A DNA stretch of 64,000 nt from Cellulomonas humilata (GCF_013359775.1 NZ_JABMCI010000070.1:558001-622000); one strand, 5' to 3'; numbered from the stretch's first letter, positions 35,627 through 43,373 are shown. Numbers and translations: made by a program. Notes: a model not told the origin generated them from the letters alone.

Positions 35627-36412
35627 CTATATGTGCCACCTCCACCTCCAAAGCCGCCAACGCCATCTCCGGCTTTGGAACGGGTCGTCTCGCGCGGCGG
35701 GTGGCTGACCCCAGATCCGGAAGTGGTGGTCGTGCAATGCGGAGACCGCTTCATGGAGCTGAAGAGCGGCGAGCGCTTCTCGTGCCGTCGCTGGAATGCG
35801 GCGCTCCCAAAGTTCTGCCGAGGGCTCGGTGAGCTCGCGGACAGCTTTGGCGACGCCGTCGACGAGTTCGACGTCGAGCCACCCGGTCCCGTGCATGTTC
35901 GCGAGCGCACCGAGGCCCTGTACCCGCTGCCATTGGGTGCGGACCTTCGCCAGTACGAGATCGTTCTCGGTACCGCTCACTGCGCCTCGTGCGATCTCGT
36001 CGTAGAGGACGTTGTCCGCAGGGGTGCCTGGCCCGGCGAGCAGCGTGCGGAGCTGCCCGACGACCTGCAGCCGGTGTGGCACTTCAGATTCGAGGGGGCT
36101 GAGTAGCTCGATCGCTAGGTGATCCAGGGCGATGAGTGCATCTTTGACGCCGTCGCGCACCTGGCGGGTGACTCGGACTTGCCGAGCGTCGTCCAGGACG
36201 AACGCGAGCACGAACGCCGTCACGGGGATCCCGATGAGCGCTCCTGTGAACGCGGACGTCATATTCACCAGGTACGGGTAGTTGTTCCACCGGCCTTGCA
36301 CGTCGAGCGCGATCCCGATGGTGAGCAGTGCGACGCCGAGGGTCACGGATATGCCGGCGGCCCAGCGCATCCATCGTGGTGTCCAGGTGAACCAGTCCCG
36401 CCAGGTGTTCAT
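35627..36412 (-). CDS. Two-helix membrane protein with a Trp/Arg-rich tail
   Basis: 261 aa from ATG 36412; no strong RBS, and an ATG at 36451 is possible. Two membrane helices (AAGISVTLGVALLTIGIAL and AFTGALIGIPVTAFVLAFVL) are followed by a cytoplasmic helical domain of about 170 residues. The last 14 residues are RRWRWRLWRWRWHI, an unusual alternating Trp/Arg run encoded by a simple repeat; it may be the result of a frameshift, since another frame reads Gly-rich there. Function unknown. Confidence 0.62.
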   Translation of the reverse strand: MNTWRDWFTWTPRWMRWAAGISVTLGVALLTIGIALDVQGRWNNYPYLVNMTSAFTGALIGIPVTAFVLAFVLDDARQVRVTRQVRDGVKDALIALDHLAIELLSPLESEVPHRLQVVGQLRTLLAGPGTPADNVLYDEIARGAVSGTENDLVLAKVRTQWQRVQGLGALANMHGTGWLDVELVDGVAKAVRELTEPSAELWERRIPATAREALAALQLHEAVSALHDHHFRIWGQPPAARDDPFQSRRWRWRLWRWRWHI

Positions 36413-36805
36413 GTGTGTTGATGATGTCGTTGCGGGTGTGCGTGCCGTCAAGCCCCACGCCAGGGGTCACCACCGAGCACCGCCCTGACCGCATGCAACC
36501 TGCGCTCGACCACCGCCAACCAGCCAGTCCCAACCCGGCTTCCGCTCCGACGACACCCGCGAACAGCGTCGAGCCGGAGTCCGCCATCACGGCGGACGTC
36601 AAGCAGGTTGAATCGCCGTGGGTCTGATGGAGGCTCGAGGTGCAGTGTCGTGCTGGTCTGCGGCTTGAGGCGGCTCTGTGTGGAGGATTCGTCACCCTCC
36701 CGAAACCGAGGACTGCCGGGCCCGTAAGCTGCGTCGCCACCGCCACCGCCACCCCCACAGCCACCGCCACCGGCGTCCGCAGCGGGCCTCGCTCGCTTCT
36801 GGCTC
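36413..36805. other. Intergenic stretch with a CCACCG-type simple repeat
   Basis: No supported gene. A run of GCCACC/GCCACC-like units occurs near 36735-36775. The stretch lies between the HEPN gene's 3' end and the start of the membrane-protein gene. Confidence 0.5.
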
Positions 36806-37711
36806 CTATCCGACCAGGGGCACTGACCACTCGGTCAACTGTCCCTGGACGTCCACAACAGTGAGAAGGTCCCGATCGCTGCAGCGTGTCGCCGCGTCAA
36901 CTAGCAGCGCGTGCTTGTCAGGTCCAGTGCGATAAGCGCGCTGTCCACTCTCAGCGAACTCTGCCCAATCCCGACGCCGCTCAACTACACGTCGAATCCC
37001 AACCACGCTACTCGTCCAATCTGGGTTGTCCAGATATGCCCTCTCGGCCCGACGCAGGGGGCCAGAGGCTACAGACGCGAACGCGTCGAACGTCACGGCA
37101 AACTTGACCACCAGATTGATGGCATGCGGGATCCATATGCTCGATACCTGGTGGCTGGAGTCATGGGCCGCGCGATTTCTCTCTAACCCGAACTGCTGCA
37201 ACTCCGTCTGTGGGTCTCCCGGCGGTAGTCCAAGGCGGGACGCCAAGGTTGTGATCGCATCCCAAGGCTTCTGCACGTGAAATAACTTTAACAACGCGGC
37301 GTAGTCGTCGGAGTTCATGTTGCTACCAGGCCAAAGCCACGTAAGCGCCGAGAGGTTGACCGGGCCGCTCACGGCCACCAGGCTTTGGCCAACTGTCTCA
37401 ACGAACGAACGGACGTCCGTCGGCGGCAGCCTTCTCACGCGTGCGCCAGCGACGTCGAGTAGGTGTCGGGTGGCGCGCTGCTGTACTCTTTCGGGCAGAT
37501 CGGCGAAATGAAGGTGCCCCTGATTTACGAATGTGGCGAGTTCGTGTACTCGCGCGTCCACAAAGGTCTCTAGGAGGTTGTAGCTGCTGACCGCCAGCCC
37601 TCGGCGCAGCATCTCCCCGGCGGGATCTGACGCGCGTACTGCAGGCTCCAGCGAAGCGATTCGCAACCCCTCGAGGCCTTTCGCGAGCGCGGCCCGCGAC
37701 CGCGACGTCAC
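36806..37711 (-). CDS. HEPN-domain protein (probable RNase effector)
   Basis: 301 aa, helical, soluble. The HEPN catalytic motif RX4H appears as R178-NRAA-H183 in LERNRAAHDSSHQ. HEPN proteins with this motif usually cleave RNA and act in toxin-antitoxin and abortive-infection systems. Its gene begins 4 bp after the DUF262 stop, in the known DUF262 + MAE_28990/RiboL-PSP-HEPN arrangement, so DUF262 is probably its sensor or control partner. Confidence 0.82.
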   Translation of the reverse strand: MTSRSRAALAKGLEGLRIASLEPAVRASDPAGEMLRRGLAVSSYNLLETFVDARVHELATFVNQGHLHFADLPERVQQRATRHLLDVAGARVRRLPPTDVRSFVETVGQSLVAVSGPVNLSALTWLWPGSNMNSDDYAALLKLFHVQKPWDAITTLASRLGLPPGDPQTELQQFGLERNRAAHDSSHQVSSIWIPHAINLVVKFAVTFDAFASVASGPLRRAERAYLDNPDWTSSVVGIRRVVERRRDWAEFAESGQRAYRTGPDKHALLVDAATRCSDRDLLTVVDVQGQLTEWSVPLVG

Positions 37712-37715
37712 GGCT

Positions 37716-38780
37716 TCAGCTCAGACTCGCGAGCAGGGCGTCGCGCAGCTTCTCAACCCGATATCGAAGTCTTGCGGGGGTGTTTGTCGCCTGTCGCACA
37801 GCCTCCTCAAACTCGGGGTCGTGGAACAGTCGATCCATGGAAGCCCTGACTTCACGAGCAGCGCCAATCAGTTCAGATTGTCTCTGAACACCCACTTCTG
37901 CGATAGCAATCATCTGCGCGTCGAAGAGACCCGCGAGCGCCTGGTCGCGGCCGGGCCACTTGAATGCGTCCGAGCCCCAAATCGCTTCGGACACCGTAAT
38001 CGAGTTCGCAAACAGTTGCGCCAGGTGGTCGAGCTCGGCTCCCGTTGCATCGCGTTTGTCCGCCATGTAGTCGTCGAGCGTCAGCCTGATGTCTCCCGTG
38101 AATCGCCGCCAACGATCCGCCATCGAAAAGAATCTGAGCACGAACTCTGCATCGGTCATCCTGCGATACGCGGGAGAGGACGGAGGAACGACCTTAAATT
38201 GTTTCCGCAGAAAAGGATTCTCTGCCAGGGTGTAGATCAGGTCGTTGAGAGGGCCACGGTATGCGACGTTCCGGATCTCCTGAGCGTTCAGAACTTCGCC
38301 ACCGGTATTGAGGCGAAGGAACACCTCGTGCTTCAGCGACTCATCGGATTGACGCAACAAGGTTGTGACACGAAGGTTCTTCATTCCCAGTGAATTGCGG
38401 ACACCTGCTGGCATTGTGGAATACTTCACGCCGTTCAGAGACTCGAGCCGCGTCAGGTTCCGGAGCACCAGTTTGTCCGCAAAGAAGGCATCAATAGCGG
38501 TCAGTCGCTGTTTCCCATCGATCACCGCGTAGTGTCCGATGCGGCCTTCATCCTCGGCGAGGTAGACGGGCGGGACTGGGATGTTCACCAGGAACGACTC
38601 GATCAATAGCGACTGCTTATCGGCCATCCATCGGTCCCGGCGCTGGAACTTCGGCGAAACGTCGATGGCGCCCGATTGCACCAGTTGTGCAAGCGAGATC
38701 AGACCTTGATCGGCGATCTCGAGGACGGCCGCCTTTTGGGCGGACAGGTACTCTTCCTCAAGCGTGCGTGTATTGACCAA
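37716..38780 (-). CDS. DUF262 (GmrSD N-terminal-like) protein
   Basis: 354 aa from TTG 38780, which has GAGG 5 bases upstream and lies just before the conserved region; the frame is open to an ATG at 39014 but those 78 residues look non-coding. The DUF262 signature is seen as PKFQRRDRW (about 43-51) and IDGKQRLTAI (about 87-96), the DGQQR-type nucleotide-binding/hydrolysis motif of the ParB/Srx-like fold. DUF262 proteins act in restriction of modified DNA (GmrSD, BrxU) and in DUF262/HEPN defence pairs. Confidence 0.88.
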   Translation of the reverse strand: MVNTRTLEEEYLSAQKAAVLEIADQGLISLAQLVQSGAIDVSPKFQRRDRWMADKQSLLIESFLVNIPVPPVYLAEDEGRIGHYAVIDGKQRLTAIDAFFADKLVLRNLTRLESLNGVKYSTMPAGVRNSLGMKNLRVTTLLRQSDESLKHEVFLRLNTGGEVLNAQEIRNVAYRGPLNDLIYTLAENPFLRKQFKVVPPSSPAYRRMTDAEFVLRFFSMADRWRRFTGDIRLTLDDYMADKRDATGAELDHLAQLFANSITVSEAIWGSDAFKWPGRDQALAGLFDAQMIAIAEVGVQRQSELIGAAREVRASMDRLFHDPEFEEAVRQATNTPARLRYRVEKLRDALLASLS

Positions 38781-39217
38781 CTTCGCCTCGCAGGTCCGCG
38801 TCTCTGCACGCTCGTGCGTGCTGTCACCCCGGAGACTACTCACGGTCGCAGCCGCGCATCCGCGCGACACCCGTGGACCCGAGGGCGCAGCGCCGCCGTC
38901 GACAAGCCACCTGCACTCAACCGCACGGACAGGCTCGGTGTCGATATGACGGACGGCAGGCGCAGGTGGGGCCCATTCGACACCGTCATCGACGCTGAGA
39001 CCGCCGACGAGCACGAAGTCGAGCCAGCACGAGCATTCGGGACGGTTCCAGCCTCAGCTGCAGCCGCCACGGTGGTCTTTCGGGCTCGACGGGTGCGAGC
39101 CGTCGACTCATCACCACGGACGAACACTCACGAACTTCCACGTGGCTACGCCGACCACTGCCAGGCAACTAACTCGTAGCACCAGGGAACAAGACCCGCG
39201 CACCGACCCGCGCAGGG
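38781..39217. other. Divergent intergenic stretch, no supported gene
   Basis: Lies between DUF262 (minus) and the zinc-ribbon gene (plus) and should hold both promoters. Long frames on both strands here have no conserved features. Confidence 0.5.
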
Positions 39218-40501
39218 GTGCCGGACCAGTACCGTTGCCGCGTGATCTCGCGCTACCACCTTCGTTGCCCTGGTTGCTCCGAGATCTTCGTCGCGCGGGT
39301 AGGCGTAGAACCGACTTCCGGCACCCGGTTCTACCTCCCATGCCCTCACTGCGATCTTCCGATACGGGCCTCGATGTCCGGCCAAGAACTGGAAAACCAC
39401 CGAATTTCCTTCGAGTGTGACGTCGTGAACGGAGCGGATCCCGACCTAGCTGGCGCGCTGACGGTGACCGTAAACCCATTCGTGCCGTCGCTGTACGCGG
39501 CAGACTCGTACAGCCCAATGGGTGCATTCCCGACCATGACACTTGTTCAGCTACTGGGCTTCGAGAGCTTCGAGGCCTTCGAGGCCGAACGCCATAAGTC
39601 ACTTCTAGCTATTGAGCAGGTGTGGCCGAACGCCCGCATGTTGTTTCAGTATCTTGTGAACGACAATGCGAAAATGTTCGTAAGGCTTGCGAAGGACAAG
39701 TTCGGTCTTGATTGGGAGCCGGCGACGGAGCACCAACGCACATCAGTTGCATACCAGGCGCTTGGAGTTGCGACGACTGCGATCGTGGGGACAACAGGGA
39801 GCCGTTCATCGATGATCATGGCTCGGTTTGCGAAGAAGCACACAGCGGCGATGCGCCACAAGCCACACCTCCTCACGTTTCGAGAGAGAGGCGCGCTCGC
39901 GAAAGAACTCGAGCGCGATGTATTCACCGTAGTCGGTCGCTTCGTCGACGACTACGAGTCGTGGGAGATGGGCCGCCTCGTTCGCTTCGCGGAGTCTGCG
40001 GCCGTGAGCGAACTCGATAGGCTAGTTCTGTACCGAGATGAGTTCTCGATCGTCAGGGACCTCTATCAACAAGGGTTCGAGCTGTCGTGCAAGTGCATCT
40101 GGCCGCTGGTGGCCGCGCAGAACACCGTGAAACGCGGCGATCCCAACGCCTTCGGCGACGTTCACCCCCAGATCGTCGCCGTTAAGTTTCGGCCGAGGAC
40201 TCTCTCGCAATTCGACAAACTTCCGAACGCTTTCAAAGTCGCCTACGCCGCGCAGGTGCCGGGCTGGGATTCATTCACGACTCTACTCAGTAGCCAGCAT
40301 CGGAACACCATCAGTCACGCAACAGCCCATCACGATCTTCGAAGTGGGCGAATCGTTAGCGACAAGGATCCCACGGGGATTTCCTACCTTGACTTCCTAG
40401 GCTTGACGTTCGGGGTGTTCGAGGCGCTTTCGGTGTTGATGCAGGCACTTCGAGCGGCCAGGGTCGCCTCGTCGCGCGACTTCGATCTCCCGAGTTCATG
40501 A
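39218..40501 (+). CDS. Zinc-ribbon protein with a HEPN-like C-terminal motif
   Basis: 427 aa, GTG start (a second GTG at 39242 is possible; neither has a clear RBS). An N-terminal zinc ribbon C17PGC20...C42PHC45 is followed by a long helical region and a C-terminal helical domain containing R362-NTIS-H367, an RX4H motif in a helical context (LSSQHRNTISHATAHHDL). This suggests a nucleic-acid-binding module joined to a HEPN-type RNase. It may be an independent defence protein beside the DUF262/HEPN pair. No named family recognised. Confidence 0.72.
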   Translation: MPDQYRCRVISRYHLRCPGCSEIFVARVGVEPTSGTRFYLPCPHCDLPIRASMSGQELENHRISFECDVVNGADPDLAGALTVTVNPFVPSLYAADSYSPMGAFPTMTLVQLLGFESFEAFEAERHKSLLAIEQVWPNARMLFQYLVNDNAKMFVRLAKDKFGLDWEPATEHQRTSVAYQALGVATTAIVGTTGSRSSMIMARFAKKHTAAMRHKPHLLTFRERGALAKELERDVFTVVGRFVDDYESWEMGRLVRFAESAAVSELDRLVLYRDEFSIVRDLYQQGFELSCKCIWPLVAAQNTVKRGDPNAFGDVHPQIVAVKFRPRTLSQFDKLPNAFKVAYAAQVPGWDSFTTLLSSQHRNTISHATAHHDLRSGRIVSDKDPTGISYLDFLGLTFGVFEALSVLMQALRAARVASSRDFDLPSS

Positions 40502-40646
40502 GCAGGAGTTAGGCGGGCCACCCACACGTACGCTCGCGCTCACCAGCGCGGCCGCCCTGACTCTGGGGTCCGTAGGGCGCTAGCTCGGCGGCCGAGGCAG
40601 CATCGGATTCGACCTACGTCGTGAGAACTTTCCTTACTGACTCAAG

Positions 40647-40665
40647 CGCGCGGCTCCGCCGCGCG
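40647..40665. repeat. Perfect GC hairpin
   Basis: CGCGCGGC (40647-40654), loop TCC, GCCGCGCG (40658-40665). It sits in a non-coding stretch and is followed by further GC palindromes, so it is more likely part of an origin or transfer locus than a terminator of the upstream gene, which ends 146 bp earlier. Confidence 0.65.
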
Positions 40666-41023
40666 GGTCGGCCTCCGGGGCGGGGCCCCGCGCTCCGCTC
40701 GCAAGCTCGCTACGCGCACCCCACCCCTCCGGCCGACCACGGGCATGTCGAAAGCGGCCCCAGGTCTCCCCGGAACCGCCCTTGCTTCCACCGGGCTCTT
40801 GCACCGTCCTGACGCCCGGCCCCGCACCGACCGCCGAGCATCCGGCCGTCTCCACTCCGCGTCAAGGGCGCCTACGGCGTCACCGCGTGATGGCTGCGCC
40901 ACCCCTGACCCGGACCTCCGACAGCCTCTTGTGCTCCGCTATCGGTTCAGCGCCTCGAAGTGTCCCCACCGCTAAGAGGTCGCCGATTGCTCTCCTCTTT
41001 GGTGTCCAACCGGGTGCGAAACC

Positions 41024-41039
41024 GTGCAACGCGTTACAC
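41024..41039. promoter_or_regulatory. Third operator copy near attR
   Basis: GTGCAACGCGTTACAC; extended arms CGTGCAAC-GC-GTTACACG carry one mismatch. No gene start lies nearby in the integrated form, so it may act on the circular form, on oriT, or on a promoter reading across attP. Confidence 0.65.
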
Positions 41040-41117
41040 GATTTGAAGAGACGTCCGACCAGGTCAGATGCGAGATCGTCGAGCCGAGCCAACCCCGTCC
41101 AAGAGACACGACCCAAG

Positions 41118-41152
41118 CCCACCGCTACCGCCAGCCGAAGGGCCCCACCCGC
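41118..41152 (+). repeat. attR: 35-bp direct repeat at the right end of the element
   Basis: Exact copy of 7391-7425, holding only the last 16 bases of the tRNA. Beyond it, imperfect similarity to the left flank continues through the terminator hairpin and into an integrase fragment, showing that the right-hand target was itself the left end of a related older element. Confidence 0.95.
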
Positions 41153-41178
41153 GTGATCATGCGGATGTGGGGCCCTTC
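41137..41178 (+). terminator. Terminator hairpin spanning attR
   Basis: GAAGGGCCCCAC (41137-41148) pairs perfectly over 12 bp with GTGGGGCCCTTC (41167-41178). It corresponds to the hairpin at 7410-7451, which has one mismatch. Confidence 0.6.
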
Positions 41179-41199
41179 GTCGTTCCCGCTGCTCCCTTT

Positions 41200-41610
41200 T
41201 CACTCCCCTTTGCCTTCCGAGAGTGTTTCTTCCGACGTCTGCGCCACGACCTCGTCGATGACGACGCGGAGGTCCGGAGCCACGTGGATCCGCTGCACGT
41301 AGTGCCGCGACGTGGTGCTCTCATCCGCATGCCCGAGCAGGGCCGTCGCGTTGGCGAGCGTCGTGCCCCTGGCTACCTGGGTCGCGACGGTGCGGCGGAA
41401 GTCGTGGGGGGTGACGTCGATGCCGGTTCCCTGTTGCGCCTCGCGGAGTTGGTCGCGCACTCGACCGGGTGAGCGTGGCGAGCCCTTCGTGGAGGGGAAG
41501 ACCAAGTCGTCAGGGTTGAGGGCCTCCATGAAGCGGCGGTTCAGATCGTCGTCAGAGACCCGGTTGCCCCGTCGCAAAGATGAGTCATGGTTTCGACCTA
41601 CCCGAGTCAT
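41200..41610 (-). pseudogene. Truncated tyrosine integrase (remnant of an older element)
   Basis: The homologous part (about 41200-41540) matches the C-terminal third of the resident integrase, from DDLVFPSTKG through PHDFRRTVATQVA and LLGHADESTTSRHYVQR to the end, with many substitutions. The N-terminal domain and the first catalytic Arg are missing; the 5' part (from MTRVGRNHDSS) is unrelated. The stop lies 47 bp from attR, mirroring the 45 bp between attL and int. Confidence 0.9.
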
Positions 41611-41631
41611 GGGCGCTGCTACATTGCGAGC

Positions 41632-42078
41632 ATGCGAGCGATCCGGCGTGAGATGTTCACGGCACTTGTTGCCGCAGGGCTTGTGTTTGGAGCGGCGGGC
41701 TGCTCCGCGGACCCAGGTGCGGAAGATACGCCCTCAACGGCGCCATCGAACTCGGCGTTCGAATGCCCCCAAACCCCCGTTGACCCTGTGAGCGCCGAAC
41801 AAGCTGCCTCTTGTGTCTATCGGGGATGGATCCAGAGCGACGAGGCACTCGCGGCCGCTTATGGACGCGCCGGCATCCTCGACGACCTTCCGACCGCGAT
41901 GGTGGACCCCGGCATGTCGTTGACGGGCTGCGACGAAGGCGGAGGCGAGAAGATCGACGGGCTTACGTGCATCTGGGAGGGAACCAACTCCGATGGGCCG
42001 GTGTCGATCGAGATGGCCATGACGGGAAATGTCGACGACGGGTTCCGGGTATCCGCAACGGCCATCATTCATAACTAG
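41632..42078 (+). CDS. Putative lipoprotein
   Basis: 148 aa from ATG 41632. Signal peptide MRAIRREMFTALVAAGLVF with lipobox GAAGC, then a Ser/Pro/Asp-rich spacer and a small domain with four further Cys (FECPQTP, ASCVYRG, LTGCDEG, LTCIWEG) that could form two disulfides. Predicted to be anchored to the outer face of the membrane. It lies in the scar zone next to the old integrase fragment. Function unknown. Confidence 0.72.
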   Translation: MRAIRREMFTALVAAGLVFGAAGCSADPGAEDTPSTAPSNSAFECPQTPVDPVSAEQAASCVYRGWIQSDEALAAAYGRAGILDDLPTAMVDPGMSLTGCDEGGGEKIDGLTCIWEGTNSDGPVSIEMAMTGNVDDGFRVSATAIIHN

Positions 42079-42139
42079 TTCGCAGATTCGCAGTGCCGTT
42101 CCAGCCCGCGTAGGCGGGTCCCAACAGAGAGGTTGAGGC

Positions 42140-42817
42140 GTGAGCAAAGGCGTTGTTCGATCCATCTTGGCGATCGCGGGCTCGGTCGCCCTGGTTGCAG
42201 CCATCGGAACCCCGAGTCAGGCCGCGAAACCGGCACCGCCCGCGAGCGATCAAGGCGTAGTGATCGCTGCGGACGGCGTCGTACAGCCCGACGGCAGCAT
42301 CTTCTACGCAACTGGTCCGATCAGCGCGACTACCACTGTTGTCGTCCCCGACGAGAGCGGGAAACTCCCGGGAGGACTTTCCGCCAAACGGGGACGCGCG
42401 ATTCTAAAATCAGATGGCCCGCAAGCGCTGAAGGATGCGATGGCGGCGACGCAGATCGCGACACTAAGTCTTTCAGACCAGACTTTCGTTACAGGAGTTT
42501 GCTGCACCTGGACGACTTTCCGCCACCCGTCGGTCATCTGGGGCTATAACGACGCGGCGACCGCCGTTTATCGGTCTGCGCTCTCTCCGGGCACGGAACA
42601 GTGGGTGTGCACCAAGGGCTGGGGCCACTATCGTGGTTATAACGGGAGCCAGCTTGGGCTTTGGGGTAAGTGGTACCAGACGGGCTGCCAGAGGGGCTCA
42701 GACTTCGCGACATGGAACCGAACGGAAGTGCCCTGGGGCTACACCGTAGACAATCCACGGATGCAGTTCCAATCGCAGCACATCCATTCCGTCGCAATAG
42801 GCTACTGGGGAGCCTGA
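42140..42817 (+). CDS. Secreted protein of unknown function
   Basis: 225 aa from GTG 42140 (AGAGAGG 7 bases upstream). Signal peptide VVRSILAIAGSVALVAAIGT with cleavage near PSQAA. The mature part is Trp/Tyr/Gly-rich with paired Cys (TGVCCTWTTF, EQWVCTKGW, YQTGCQRG). It follows the lipoprotein by 61 bp on the same strand. No family recognised. Confidence 0.7.
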   Translation: MSKGVVRSILAIAGSVALVAAIGTPSQAAKPAPPASDQGVVIAADGVVQPDGSIFYATGPISATTTVVVPDESGKLPGGLSAKRGRAILKSDGPQALKDAMAATQIATLSLSDQTFVTGVCCTWTTFRHPSVIWGYNDAATAVYRSALSPGTEQWVCTKGWGHYRGYNGSQLGLWGKWYQTGCQRGSDFATWNRTEVPWGYTVDNPRMQFQSQHIHSVAIGYWGA

Positions 42818-42910
42818 CACGAGGCGCTAATCTCGACCCGTCATCGGAGAGTCCGAGTTGGGGCGGCGGGCAGTTCTGCTGGGTGTTGAGTGGTGATTCT
42901 GCCGTCTGGG

Positions 42911-42957
42911 TGTGACAGATTGGCCCGGTCTCCGAGGACGGGTCAATCTGTCTCACA
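42911..42957. repeat. Inverted repeat resembling insertion-sequence ends
   Basis: TGTGACAGATTGGCCCG (42911-42927) is inverted at 42939-42957 (reads TGTGAGACAGATTGACCCG on the other strand), with one mismatch and a 2-base indel; the centre is 11 bp. Several actinobacterial insertion sequences end in TGTGAGACAGATTG-like repeats, so this may be two abutted IS ends. It could also act as a transcription terminator. Confidence 0.5.
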
Positions 42958-43004
42958 CTTTCCGTATCTGGCGCACGTGCCGGCGTCCGTTCGTGGCCGC
43001 TGGA

Positions 43005-43269
43005 CCGGGCGCGAACGGACGCCACTCCGCGATGACCGAGCGCGGCATCGACGTCTCCGGTGAGTACCCCAAGCTGTGGACCGATGAGGCCGTCCGCGCC
43101 GCCGACGTGGTCATCACGATGGGCTGCGGCGATGCCTGCCCGATCTTCTCGGGCAAACGATACGAAGACTGGGTGCTCGACGATCCGGCAGACCTAGACC
43201 GCGATGACGTGCGACGAGATCTAGCGTCGAGTCCGCAACCTCGCGAGGCAGCTTCACGTGCACGTGTAG
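43005..43269 (+). pseudogene. arsC: Arsenate reductase (LMW phosphatase type) remnant
   Basis: The segment MTERGIDVSGEYPKLWTDE...AADVVITMGCGDACPIFSGK...YEDWVLDDPADLDRDDVRR matches the middle and C-terminal half of ArsC. The family's C-terminal helix continues in the +1 frame as DEI-stop-RRVRNLARQL with TAG at 43222-43224. The N-terminal half with the first catalytic Cys loop is absent. Frameshift, internal stop and 5' loss make it non-functional. Confidence 0.82.
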
Positions 43270-43373
43270 TCGACACTGGCTTCGGATTGCCTGACACCGG
43301 TGCCTCATCCGGCCTCAGGCCGCCCACCGTGTCGAGGCGGCAGCGAGCCCGACGCCCGATCGGGTGGTGGCGG

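Larger units (their letters stand above)
40502..41117. other. Non-coding right end of the element; candidate origin or transfer region
   Basis: 616 bp without a supported gene. It has a perfect 8-bp hairpin CGCGCGGC-TCC-GCCGCGCG (40647-40665), then GC-palindromes around CGGGGCCCCG, and near the right end the third copy of the 16-bp operator (41024). In the excised circle this stretch lies next to attP and the 3' end of int. Similar hairpin-rich segments are found in Streptomyces integrative plasmids. Candidate functions are single-strand origin, oriT/clt or attP arm region. Confidence 0.5.
7391..41152. mobile_element. 33.8-kb integrative and conjugative element at tRNA-Ser(CGA)
   Basis: Bounded by two exact 35-bp att copies. 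It contains a tyrosine integrase next to the intact tRNA, xis, repSA, an FtsK/TraB-type translocase, pra, and regulators of the XRE/NUDIX/HD type: the core of pSAM2-like actinomycete integrative and conjugative elements. It also carries a complete-looking T4SS-like operon, an RHS toxin with candidate immunity, and a right-hand cargo block with defence-type genes. Many cargo genes are visibly less GC-rich than the flanks. Confidence 0.93.
42818..43373. other. Scar region with IS-end-like repeat and arsC remnant
   Basis: No intact gene. It contains the inverted repeat at 42911-42957 and a frameshifted arsC piece. This indicates past insertion and deletion at the boundary between older mobile DNA and the backbone. 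Confidence 0.6.

Noticed and set aside
36735..36775. CCACCG-type microsatellite as a possible regulatory repeat
   Set aside because: It is imperfect, short and in a GC-rich non-coding stretch; no other evidence of function.
38781..39014. N-terminal extension of DUF262 to an ATG at 39014
   Set aside because: The 78 extra residues are Ser/Arg/Pro-rich with no conserved feature, while TTG 38780 has GAGG at proper spacing right before the conserved region.
42911..42957. A complete insertion sequence at the inverted repeat
   Set aside because: Only 11 bp lie between the arms and no transposase fragment is visible nearby.
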